Of a DNA stretch of 64,000 bases, positions 18,321-26,298 are shown one piece after another; the stretch's first letter is position 1; every line of letters begins with the position of its first letter. The stretch is taken from contig JANQOB010000003.1 of the NCBI GenBank assembly GCA_028279275.1, positions 58,078-122,077 of the forward strand. The letters are read 5' to 3'. The notes under the pieces are model-generated. The model made no database searches. It was not told where the DNA came from and worked only from the letters and a program-made list of their open reading frames with translations. This stretch comes from Gammaproteobacteria bacterium. Lineage in GTDB: Bacteria; Pseudomonadota; Gammaproteobacteria; UBA4575. The position numbers and the translations under genes are program-made.

Positions 18321-19815
18321 AGATAATAAAATCGATAATAAATGGTTTGCATTAAGCCTATTCGGGTTAGTAGCACTTACTTTATTACTTAGAGATTTGC
18401 ATGTTTCTGTTTGGGTAACTCAAGTTACCGTTATCACATTAATTTCGATTATTTCACTTTGTTGGGCTTTTTTTGGCACTTCATCTAGCACAAAACAAGA
18501 CTCTGCAACAGCGGCAGATAGGTTTCAGTCTCGAAATAATAATCGTAACGTGGGTCTTAAACTACAGGGTTTAGGACAACTTAATCTCGCATTTGAGAAA
18601 TTTAAACTTTGCCCAAAGAATCATGATACCGCAAATTTAATCTATAACTTGGCAACTGACTTTCAAATTAAAGGCGATCCTGAAAATGCTAAAAAAGCAT
18701 TTTTGTATATTGCAGATTTTGAACCTAACTTTAAAGATATTAACAATCGTATCGCATCTTTTAGCAGTAATATTGAAACTCAAGGCGAATTATCAATAGA
18801 AACACCAGAAGCTCAAACCCCAGAAATTCAAACAAAAGAAAAAATTTCACCAGCTGATACACAAGTTATCGGGGATCAGTCCACTATTATTGAAAAAACA
18901 ATCGCTTCAGAGAAAACAATTATTACCTCAGAAGATGATCTTGAAAATGAAGACAAAATAAGTGGTGCACTGAGCGAATATCCTGCTCTTTATGGTAGTC
19001 GTTATAAAGTCAGTAGTGTACTTGGCCAAGGCACAACGGGAGCGGTCTTTAGAGGTAAAGATATTGTTACTGATCAAATTGTAGCCATTAAGGTGCTCAA
19101 CCTTTCAGATGAATTAGAAGAGAATCATCTAGATGAATATAAATTCCGTTTTTACCGAGAAATTGAAACAGCAGGTAATTTGAGCCACCCAAATATTGTT
19201 AAAATACTGGATAGTGGTGAAACGGATGGCTACGCTTATATCGCCATGGAATATGTAGACGGCATAAATTTACGCAACTATGCACGTGCAGATCAATTGC
19301 TTCATCCACGAACAGTACTGAAAATCATTGCCCAATGTGCTGATGCGCTTGCTTACTCCCATAAACAAGATTTAATCCACAGGGATATCAAACCGGCAAA
19401 TATCATATATAACAAAACCGACGATTACGTTAAGCTTACGGACTTTGGAATAGCGAGGATTCCCGATTCAACTAGAACACGAGCTGGATCAATTTTGGGA
19501 ACACCTTTATATATGTCTCCTGAACAATTGGCAGGTGAACGATTAGACGCAAGATCCGACCTTTATTCACTTGGGGTAACTTTATACCATTTGCTTACAG
19601 GTTCTCCGCCTTTTCGTCCTAAGACTATGGCTGAGTTAATGCGCTCGATCACACATGAACAACATAAAGATATTGCTGAAATTAATCCTGGTACACCTTC
19701 CTGCATCGCCTGGACTGTAAATAAAGCATTAGAAAAAGACCCAGATAAACGTTTTCAATCTGCAGCAAGCATGGCTAATAAATTACGCGAATGCGAAATG
19801 ATGATAGAAAGTTGA
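18313..19815 (+). CDS. Membrane-anchored serine/threonine protein kinase
   Basis: 500 residues. Two transmembrane helices at 10-55 are followed by a TPR-like helical segment (about 78-150, NLATDFQIKGDPENAKKAF), a Thr/Glu-rich linker rich in possible phosphosites, and a C-terminal Hanks-type kinase domain (about 231-500). All catalytic elements are seen: GQGTTGAV 238-245, the lysine in VAIKVL (260), HRDIKPAN 356-363, DFG 377-379 and SPE 402-404. The order is reversed from the usual PASTA kinases: the kinase is C-terminal and faces the cytoplasm. It is followed after one base by the PP2C phosphatase and then an FHA protein, a complete phospho-signalling set. Confidence 0.94.
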   Translation: MFRDNKIDNKWFALSLFGLVALTLLLRDLHVSVWVTQVTVITLISIISLCWAFFGTSSSTKQDSATAADRFQSRNNNRNVGLKLQGLGQLNLAFEKFKLCPKNHDTANLIYNLATDFQIKGDPENAKKAFLYIADFEPNFKDINNRIASFSSNIETQGELSIETPEAQTPEIQTKEKISPADTQVIGDQSTIIEKTIASEKTIITSEDDLENEDKISGALSEYPALYGSRYKVSSVLGQGTTGAVFRGKDIVTDQIVAIKVLNLSDELEENHLDEYKFRFYREIETAGNLSHPNIVKILDSGETDGYAYIAMEYVDGINLRNYARADQLLHPRTVLKIIAQCADALAYSHKQDLIHRDIKPANIIYNKTDDYVKLTDFGIARIPDSTRTRAGSILGTPLYMSPEQLAGERLDARSDLYSLGVTLYHLLTGSPPFRPKTMAELMRSITHEQHKDIAEINPGTPSCIAWTVNKALEKDPDKRFQSAASMANKLRECEMMIES

Positions 19816-19816
19816 T

Positions 19817-20644
19817 ATGGATCTAAAAGGCATTCTAGATATTGCAGGCCGCTCCAACACAGGACTGGTACGCACTAACAACGAAGATAAAATTGGTGAA
19901 GATCAGGAAATTGGATTAGTTGTGCTCGCAGATGGCATGGGTGGTTATAAAAGCGGTGAAGTTGCAAGTGAAATTGCCGTCAACACCATTCTTGACGAGC
20001 TACGTAAAGCTATACCTGATTTAGTCCCTGGCGAAATAGACGATCAAACGGGTTACACAAAAGAAAGCTTAGCCGCAAGAAACTCTATTGTAAAAGCGAA
20101 TGAAGCAATCTTTTCAATGAGCAGCAGCGAAGCTCAATATCGCGGTATGGGCACTACTTTAGTAATGGGTATTTTTTATGATAATCAAATTACCATTGCA
20201 CATGTTGGTGATTCAAGAATGTATCGGTTTCGAGACAGCACACTGCAACAAATCACTGTTGATCATACATTATTACAAGAACTTGTAGATCGTGGGTTTT
20301 ATACACAAGAAGAAGCGAATTCTTCTCTGAATAAAAACTTAGTCACTCGCGCCTTGGGCATAGAAGGCAGTATTGCTGTAGACATCAAAGAAGATTTAGC
20401 GATGCCTGGAGACATCTATCTTCTATGTTCCGATGGTCTGACAGATATGGTCGATGATCAGGAAATTCATGCGACGGTTACCGCATTTAGAGATAATCTT
20501 GACCAGTTGGCTGACAAGCTCATTGCACAAGCCAACGATAATGGAGGCCGAGACAACGTTTCGGTTTTGTTAGCACAACCAAATAAAGAGTTTCCTGCTA
20601 AAAAAAATTGGAAATCAAAATTTGGAAAGCTGTTGGCTAAATAA
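19817..20644 (+). CDS. PP2C-family (Stp1-type) serine/threonine protein phosphatase
   Basis: 275 residues. Metal-dependent phosphatase that should reverse the upstream kinase. Motifs: GLVRTNNEDKIG, VLADGMGGYKSGEVAS (metal-binding Asp and Gly), GMGTTLVMG, HVGDSRMYRFR, LLCSDGLTDMV and NGGRDNVSVLL, all metal ligands present. It begins one base after the kinase stop. The C-terminus adds about 20 basic residues (KKNWKSKFGKLLAK). Confidence 0.95.
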   Translation: MDLKGILDIAGRSNTGLVRTNNEDKIGEDQEIGLVVLADGMGGYKSGEVASEIAVNTILDELRKAIPDLVPGEIDDQTGYTKESLAARNSIVKANEAIFSMSSSEAQYRGMGTTLVMGIFYDNQITIAHVGDSRMYRFRDSTLQQITVDHTLLQELVDRGFYTQEEANSSLNKNLVTRALGIEGSIAVDIKEDLAMPGDIYLLCSDGLTDMVDDQEIHATVTAFRDNLDQLADKLIAQANDNGGRDNVSVLLAQPNKEFPAKKNWKSKFGKLLAK

Positions 20645-20647
20645 ATT

Positions 20648-21517
20648 ATGAGCGCGCCTAAATTAATTGTTAGTATTGAAGAAAAAATTGTTGATGAAAT
20701 TCCTATTGAAAAGGAAGTCATCACCATTGGAAGACGTACAGATAACGATATCTGTTTAGATAATCTTGCAATCAGCGGATACCACTCACAAATCAGCACA
20801 GTGCTAGATGACTGTTTCTTGGAGGATTTAAACAGTACAAACGGCACATTTGTCAATTCTAAAATCGTCAAAAAACATGCGCTAAGAGATGGCGACGTCA
20901 TTGACATTGGCAATCACAGAATTAAATATGTCAATCATCTTGCAACAAGTTCTGCAAATAGTGAATTTGAAAAAACATTAATCATGACTGCTAATTCAGA
21001 AAAGAATAATCTTTCTGAAGAAGAAGACGTGAGTAGTTTAGAGAGAGAAATTAACTCGCTTGAAGATGATATAGTCGACGCTACAAATGATACGGAACAA
21101 TCAGAAATTCCAGATTTAGAAAAAGAAAAAATAGAAGAAGTTATTACTGATCCTGTAGAGACTGCTTCTAACATAGACGCTAAGAGTAATGATCAATATA
21201 TTGACGACCTCGCTGATGATATTGAAATCAATACACAATCGCCTTCAACAAGCGTTGGTCGTATTCAAATTTTAAATGGCAAAAACAGCGGTAAAGAAAT
21301 CACATTAGATAAATCCCTCACCACAGTTGGAAAACCTGACGTTGCAGTAGTAGGTATTACAAAACGTAATGAAGGTTATTTCATCATTCATATCGATGGT
21401 AATCCTGACACACCATCAAAACTTAATGGCGAAAAGATAGTAGGTAAGGCACAACCTATTGAAGATCACGACATCATTGATGTTGCAGGAATCAAATTAG
21501 AATTTTTCGTCGAATAA
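20648..21517 (+). CDS. Protein with two FHA domains
   Basis: 289 residues. The N-terminal FHA domain (about 20-95) is classical: ITIGRRTDNDICLD, ISGYHSQIS and LNSTNGTFVNS, with the Arg, Ser and Asn that hold phosphothreonine. The middle (about 105-200) is acidic and disordered. A second, degenerate FHA-like domain fills the C-terminus (GRIQILNGKNSGKEITL, LTTVGKP, KLNGEKI), lacking the Arg and Ser/His binding set. It is probably a phospho-dependent adaptor for the kinase upstream. The gap to the phosphatase is 3 bases. Confidence 0.92.
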   Translation: MSAPKLIVSIEEKIVDEIPIEKEVITIGRRTDNDICLDNLAISGYHSQISTVLDDCFLEDLNSTNGTFVNSKIVKKHALRDGDVIDIGNHRIKYVNHLATSSANSEFEKTLIMTANSEKNNLSEEEDVSSLEREINSLEDDIVDATNDTEQSEIPDLEKEKIEEVITDPVETASNIDAKSNDQYIDDLADDIEINTQSPSTSVGRIQILNGKNSGKEITLDKSLTTVGKPDVAVVGITKRNEGYFIIHIDGNPDTPSKLNGEKIVGKAQPIEDHDIIDVAGIKLEFFVE

Positions 21518-21547
21518 TAAGTAATTCTTACAGACTCAAGCCATCCA

Positions 21548-22510
21548 TCACTGGCTATCAACCATAATTGGACTGATAAACTGTTCTGGTTTAATTGCTA
21601 ATACTGAGCATTCCAGTTGATTAAGTATGTTCTCAGCCGTGTTGCCGATTAATAAGCCTGGAATACCGGCACGACCCACAGTACCCATTACCACAAGTTC
21701 TGCTCCAATTTCATTGGCAACATTTGGTACCATGAATTTTGCATCGCCTTGTACGAGATGAAATTGTGGTTTAAGGAAATTCATAGTTTCTTCACCATAC
21801 AATTTGCAAGATTTATCTACTTCATCTGCTAACCATTGTCTACGACTCGCTTCCTCTTGTTTGACCATCTCATCTACATCTGAATCTGTTTGTGGCATAT
21901 GAGGACCACGCAGGTAACTTTCATACGGTAGCTTCCATGCATGCACCACATGCAGCTCTCCAAAATCAGCCAATGCCAACGAGATGGACAATGCTAATAA
22001 CCGTTGATTGAGGGCTTCGTTCTCCTTATCCTCGGGTTGATAATCAAGCGCGACTAGAATTTCTCGATCACCTATTTGCTCTGTTGGTTTTACCAACCAT
22101 ACTGGACATGGACATTTTCGTAACAATTTCATTTCTGAAGCCGTAAATAAATAGCGTGTTATGGGGTTAGGATTTTTGACAGTTTTAATTATCAAATCAC
22201 TTTCTTGCCTAATGGCTTCACGAATGATCTCAACGAACGGCCTTCCAACGAGCACCTTAGTATTAATTGCTTCTCCAGAAAGTTTTATTCCTTTTACGAT
22301 TGACTCCAGCTGTTCTTGTCTCTGTTCAGTGAGTATTCGTAATAGCTCATTGTTGCGATCACTCTTTTGATCTGCGCTTGATATATTTACCGTTCCTACA
22401 ATAGAAAGCTTTGCTTGATGATTTTTTGCTAAAGTAACAGCTAGCTCAAATGCTGCGGAGTTATCTATCTCTTCTTCTAAAACAAAAATAATATTTGAAA
22501 ATTTAACCAC
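21548..22510 (-). CDS. Tandem universal stress protein (two UspA domains)
   Basis: 320 residues with two Usp domains, about 1-145 and 155-310, like UspE. The second holds the ATP-binding signature GTVGRAGIPGLLIGNTAENIL (G-2x-G-9x-G(S/N)); the first has TRYLFTASEMKLLRKCPCPVWLVKP and is degenerate. It is a cytoplasmic stress protein of unclear biochemical role. The long upstream region carries two palindromes with ACAGT half-sites. Confidence 0.93.
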   Translation of the reverse strand: MVKFSNIIFVLEEEIDNSAAFELAVTLAKNHQAKLSIVGTVNISSADQKSDRNNELLRILTEQRQEQLESIVKGIKLSGEAINTKVLVGRPFVEIIREAIRQESDLIIKTVKNPNPITRYLFTASEMKLLRKCPCPVWLVKPTEQIGDREILVALDYQPEDKENEALNQRLLALSISLALADFGELHVVHAWKLPYESYLRGPHMPQTDSDVDEMVKQEEASRRQWLADEVDKSCKLYGEETMNFLKPQFHLVQGDAKFMVPNVANEIGAELVVMGTVGRAGIPGLLIGNTAENILNQLECSVLAIKPEQFISPIMVDSQ

Positions 22511-22565
22511 GTCATCTCCTTGCGATAATCGTTCTTTATCTAGCTTGAATAATTATATTCAGAGC

Positions 22566-22580
22566 ATACAGTTACTGTAT
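22566..22580. promoter_or_regulatory. Palindrome upstream of uspA, site 1
   Basis: ATACAGT-T-ACTGTAT, a perfect 7-1-7 inverted repeat about 56-70 bases before the uspA start. It shares the ACAGT/ACTGT half-site with the repeat at 22627-22650. It looks like a dimeric regulator site; the regulator is unknown. Confidence 0.4.
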
Positions 22581-22626
22581 TACAATTAAGCATTTAAGAA
22601 CTGATCTAACTCAGGCTAGCCGTCGA

Positions 22627-22650
22627 TTAACAGTCGTTTATAACTGTTAA
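22627..22650. promoter_or_regulatory. Palindrome upstream of uspA, site 2
   Basis: TTAACAGT, eight bases, ACTGTTAA: a perfect 8-8-8 inverted repeat in the same 225-base gap between uspA and the thioredoxin-like gene. It has ACAGT half-sites like site 1, and might equally form a weak hairpin. The rest of the gap shows nothing I can name. Confidence 0.35.
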
Positions 22651-22735
22651 ATCTTTCAGTTTTTTCGAACTATCAAATCAACCGATGAGTGGTGATTTAT
22701 TTAGACTTAACTATTAGAAGAGATGATATTTTTTA

Positions 22736-23272
22736 CTAAGTCCGATTAAGCAAATGTATGATCGCTTCTTCGATATCTATTTCTGTAAACTGTTTATTTG
22801 GGTTGTCTCCTGTTAAACGAAATTGCTCATTTCCCTTTTGATCATATATCAAAACTGCAGGGATACCTATTAGATCTATTTTTTCAAAAGCATGTAATAG
22901 ATTTTCATCCATATGATAATGATCAAAATTAGCATTCATTTTTTTTAAAAACTGATTCGCAAGCTCAAGTGATTTTTTGTCCTCTCGATCATCGAGGTTC
23001 ATACTTACGAATTCAACATTCTGATCTTTATATTTATGGTGTAAATTAACCATTTCTGGAAAACGCTCAATACAGGAAACACACCACATCGCCCACAAAT
23101 CGACCACGACAATTTTAGGTAAATATTGAAGCCGCTGGCTCTCCCATTCGGCATAATTAATAGCTGTCATTCGCTCTTCATATACATCAGATTCTGCAAT
23201 GGTGTATGAAGAAATCAAAAAAGCTGTGCCAAAACATAACACAGCTAAGAAAAAGCGTATTTTATTGAACAT
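22736..23272 (-). CDS. Exported thioredoxin-like protein (TlpA/ResA type)
   Basis: 178 residues from ATG 23272; a longer upstream frame lies inside the neighbouring gene. The signal segment is MFNKIRFFLAVLCFGTAFLI. The thioredoxin fold has the redox motif WCVSC in VVDLWAMWCVSCIERFPEMV, and the cis-proline region in LIGIPAVLIYD. It is probably a periplasmic disulfide reductase or thiol carrier, perhaps serving the partner gene upstream. Its start overlaps the end of that gene by 11 bases. Confidence 0.85.
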   Translation of the reverse strand: MFNKIRFFLAVLCFGTAFLISSYTIAESDVYEERMTAINYAEWESQRLQYLPKIVVVDLWAMWCVSCIERFPEMVNLHHKYKDQNVEFVSMNLDDREDKKSLELANQFLKKMNANFDHYHMDENLLHAFEKIDLIGIPAVLIYDQKGNEQFRLTGDNPNKQFTEIDIEEAIIHLLNRT

Positions 23273-23900
23273 ACTTAACCGAACAACCATGTGCACGTGT
23301 TTCTTTGATAGCAACTTCTTTGCCTTCAAGTAACGATATGATTGCATCATTAACATAAAACTGTGTTGGATCACCGTTGATGTGTTTCACTGTTCCATCT
23401 GAATTCATTTTTGCGGGCGAATCATAAAGTGCACCTGTATATACTAATTCCCTTTCTTTATTAAATACAAAATATTCGGGTGTACGTGTTGCCCCAAGCA
23501 TTCGACCTAATTCTTGGCTTTCATCATAAAGATACTCGAATTGATAGCCATTTTTTTCTGCATGTATTTTCATAGTCGGAAGGCGGTCATCTTCTCGATG
23601 ATTCATACTTAAGCCAATTATGCGCACACTTTCTTCTTCAAATGAATTAGCTAGATTTACCAAATCTTCATCCATGCCTTTCACCCAAGGACAATGATTT
23701 GCAAGCGATACTAATACAAGCACATCTTCATTCAGCTCTGCAGAAGATACATTCTTACCCGAGATTGAAGGTAGATCATTAAACGCCGGCATCGGATCTC
23801 CTATACTGATAATGGAGTTGTATTTACCAGCAAATACTAAACCCGAAAGACTTAGTGTGAGACCGATTATTAGAGTTTTGACAATCAATTTCATAATCAT
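23262..23900 (-). CDS. Exported redoxin-family protein (AhpC/TSA-like)
   Basis: 212 residues with a signal peptide (LIVKTLIIGLTLSLSGLVFAG). The domain is of the peroxiredoxin-like type with a single-Cys motif LANHCPWVKGMDEDLVNLA and a C-terminal Cys in HGCSVKYVQ, a pair that could form a resolving disulfide. The family is seen widely without a defined substrate. GGAG lies 4 nt before ATG 23900. It is translationally coupled to the WCVSC thioredoxin downstream, which may reduce it. Confidence 0.85.
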   Translation of the reverse strand: MIMKLIVKTLIIGLTLSLSGLVFAGKYNSIISIGDPMPAFNDLPSISGKNVSSAELNEDVLVLVSLANHCPWVKGMDEDLVNLANSFEEESVRIIGLSMNHREDDRLPTMKIHAEKNGYQFEYLYDESQELGRMLGATRTPEYFVFNKERELVYTGALYDSPAKMNSDGTVKHINGDPTQFYVNDAIISLLEGKEVAIKETRAHGCSVKYVQ

Positions 23901-24073
23901 TTAGCTCCGTTAAAAACTATTTGGACCACCAGGCTCATAATTAGTTTTCAATCTAGTCTAATAATTCGAGGTAAGCAAAAGATTGATTATCTTAATCGGC
24001 TTTTAAAATCCCAATAAAAATTTTTACATTAAGCGTTACACGATTAAGTTAGCCTTAAAAAAGTGAACTGACT

Positions 24074-24092
24074 TTGTGCATTTAATGCACAA
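24074..24092. promoter_or_regulatory. Palindromic site upstream of a sigma-54 promoter (candidate enhancer-binding-protein site)
   Basis: TTGTGCATT-T-AATGCACAA, a perfect 9-1-9 palindrome, flanked by a second inverted pair ACTGAC (24067-24072) and GTCAGT (24099-24104). It lies about 80-90 bases before the -24 element, the usual distance for a sigma-54 activator site. The rest of the 305-base gap (23901-24205) is AT-rich with nothing else recognised. Confidence 0.5.
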
Positions 24093-24162
24093 TTAACAGT
24101 CAGTATTGGACCCAACCCCTTATTTCAGCTGCTAACTTATTGAATTGCCACAATGTAATTTT

Positions 24163-24178
24163 TGGCATGAGTCTTGCC
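24163..24178 (+). promoter_or_regulatory. Sigma-54 (RpoN) promoter
   Basis: TGGCATGAGTCTTGCC: GG at 24164-24165 and GC at 24176-24177 are separated by exactly ten bases, matching TGGCAYG-N4-TTGC. It stands 28 bases before the GGAGG ribosome-binding site start area and about 40 bases before ATG 24206, giving a short leader. This is a near-consensus -24/-12 promoter. Confidence 0.75.
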
Positions 24179-24205
24179 TTTGTTCTAGTAACAACGGAGG
24201 TAATC

Positions 24206-24559
24206 ATGTTAAAAGTTACAAGTATGTATTTGATTTCATTTTTATTCTTGGTTATTTCTAACCAAGTTGGAGCAAATGAGTATTCTGAGCTTAAAAGATT
24301 TTGTATGTGGAAAGCCAGTGCTGCTCAGACTATCGCTATGAATAGAGATAATGGTCTTAGCGAAACTAAAATTATAGGTTATTACCTTAACCAAAAAACA
24401 GCTTACAAGGAGCAGTTAATTGTATTGCATTTAATCGATAAGATTTATGGGACATACAAATTTGTAACACACGATACAGTTTATTTTCAAACGAATAAAA
24501 CTTGTTTGCGTGACTTTTATATTGATGAAGAATTTTACGTTTCGTATGTTTTGAAATGA
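24206..24559 (+). CDS. Small secreted protein of unknown function, sigma-54 controlled
   Basis: 117 residues from ATG 24206, chosen because GGAGG lies 5 nt upstream; an earlier frame start at 24140 would begin upstream of the promoter. Signal peptide LISFLFLVISNQVGA is followed by a mature domain of about 95 residues with two Cys (FCMWKASAAQ and NKTCLRDFY). The pattern CMWKASAAQTIAMNRDNG resembles small periplasmic proteins of unknown family. It converges on the ABC transporter operon. Confidence 0.75.
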   Translation: MLKVTSMYLISFLFLVISNQVGANEYSELKRFCMWKASAAQTIAMNRDNGLSETKIIGYYLNQKTAYKEQLIVLHLIDKIYGTYKFVTHDTVYFQTNKTCLRDFYIDEEFYVSYVLK

Positions 24560-24573
24560 TGTAACTAATTTTC

Positions 24574-26277
24574 TTACAATTCTGCTCTCACTTCCACGCG
24601 TTCAGGCGGTACTAGCTTCGGAACGGCTGCAAGTAATCTCTTGGTATATTCGTGCTGAGGATCTTTCAATACTTGTTCCACCTCACCCTGTTCCACAATT
24701 TTACCCTGATACATCACAGCTACACGGTCTGCGAAATATGCAACAACAGACATATTGTGAGTAATAAACAAATAGCTAATTCCAAAACGGGCTTGTAAAT
24801 CATTTAGTAAATCTAGAATTTGCGCCTGCACCGAAACATCCAATGCACTCGTTGGCTCATCACAAATAATAATTTTAGGGTTCACTGCTAAAGCTCTGGC
24901 AATACAAATACGCTGACGTTGTCCGCCTGAAAACTCATGTGGGTATCTTAAGTGGGCATCTCTAGATAGCCCCACCTGTTCCAAAAGCTCTAAAACTTTT
25001 TCTTTACGCTCACTTGAATCAGAAACTACATTTAAGGCTTTCATCCCCTCTTCAATAATGTCACCGACCAACATACGTGGGTTCATCGAGGAATAAGGAT
25101 CCTGAAAAACAATCTGTAAATTTGTCCTTTGCTCAAGCAACTGCTGTTTATCAATTTTGTGAATAGGCAACCCTAGATAATGCACTTCACCTGAAGTGGG
25201 CTGAACCAAACGCAGGATACCTTTGCCAACGGTAGTTTTACCGCTTCCCGACTCACCCACTAATGCGACGGTCTTACCCGGAGGTATTTCCAAGGAAACC
25301 CCATCAACCGCTTTTACATGACCCACAGTACGCTTAAATATGCCTTTTTTAATCGGAAAATGAACTTTTAGATCATCTACTTTTAGAGAATCTTGCTGAT
25401 TATGGGAAACAGATTTTTGTGATACTAAACTTCCATTCCTTGCTAATAATGGTCGGCCACGTTTTTCCATCGCCGGCAATGCGGCAAATAGATCCCAACT
25501 ATATTCATGCTGTGGAGATGAGAAGAAGATTTCATTACTCGATTGTTCTACAATTTTGCCTTGCTTCATTACAGCCACATGATCTGCTACTTGTTTTACT
25601 ACTGCTAGATCATGCGTAATAAACAAAATAGCCATTTTGAATTTTTCTTGTAATTCATTAATCAAATCTAATACTCGTGCCTGAATCGTGACGTCTAATG
25701 CTGTCGTAGGTTCATCGGCAATTAAAAGCTTTGGCTCGCATGCTAATGCAATTGCAATCATCACGCGTTGTTTCATACCACCTGACAACTCATGCGCAAA
25801 AGTGTCTATAGTATGTGAAGGATTTTTAATATTAACAGCATCGAGTAAATCTAATGCACGCTGTCGTGCCTGGCTTTTACTCATATTCTTATGACGAATA
25901 AGGACTTCAGAAATTTGCCGACCTACTTTTACGACAGGATTTAATGATGTCATAGGTTCTTGAAAAATCATTGAAATTCCACTACCACGAACATCGCGCA
26001 TCTCTCGTTCTGGCAATGTCAACAGATCTTGATTACAAAAATATATTGAACCCGAAGAAATACGAGCTGCTTCTGGTAACAAACGTATCACAGATAAAGC
26101 GGATATGGATTTACCGCTTCCCGACTCACCCACTAAAGCAAACGTCTCTCCTTCTTGTATTTCAAAACTGATGTTATCCACTGCGGTAACCTTGCGTTGC
26201 CCAGTTTCAAACACAATAGATAAATTTTCTACCCGCAATAATGGTTGCTTGCGATCAGAAATATCGTTGTTACTCAT
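24574..26277 (-). CDS. yejF: Peptide ABC transporter, fused double ATP-binding subunit (YejF-like)
   Basis: 567 residues holding two complete ABC ATPase domains of the Dpp/Opp type. Walker A is GESGSGKS in each half (about 41 and 335); signatures are LSGGMKQRV and FSGGQRQRI; Walker B ends LLIADEPTTALD and IIICDEPTSALD. It powers peptide import for the permeases just upstream. Gene order SBP, two permeases, ATPase equals yejA-B-E-F, so the symbol is assigned by order and fusion; the cargo is not known. Confidence 0.92.
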   Translation of the reverse strand: MSNNDISDRKQPLLRVENLSIVFETGQRKVTAVDNISFEIQEGETFALVGESGSGKSISALSVIRLLPEAARISSGSIYFCNQDLLTLPEREMRDVRGSGISMIFQEPMTSLNPVVKVGRQISEVLIRHKNMSKSQARQRALDLLDAVNIKNPSHTIDTFAHELSGGMKQRVMIAIALACEPKLLIADEPTTALDVTIQARVLDLINELQEKFKMAILFITHDLAVVKQVADHVAVMKQGKIVEQSSNEIFFSSPQHEYSWDLFAALPAMEKRGRPLLARNGSLVSQKSVSHNQQDSLKVDDLKVHFPIKKGIFKRTVGHVKAVDGVSLEIPPGKTVALVGESGSGKTTVGKGILRLVQPTSGEVHYLGLPIHKIDKQQLLEQRTNLQIVFQDPYSSMNPRMLVGDIIEEGMKALNVVSDSSERKEKVLELLEQVGLSRDAHLRYPHEFSGGQRQRICIARALAVNPKIIICDEPTSALDVSVQAQILDLLNDLQARFGISYLFITHNMSVVAYFADRVAVMYQGKIVEQGEVEQVLKDPQHEYTKRLLAAVPKLVPPERVEVRAEL

Positions 26278-26298
26278 TTTTAAATTTTTGAATAGGAA

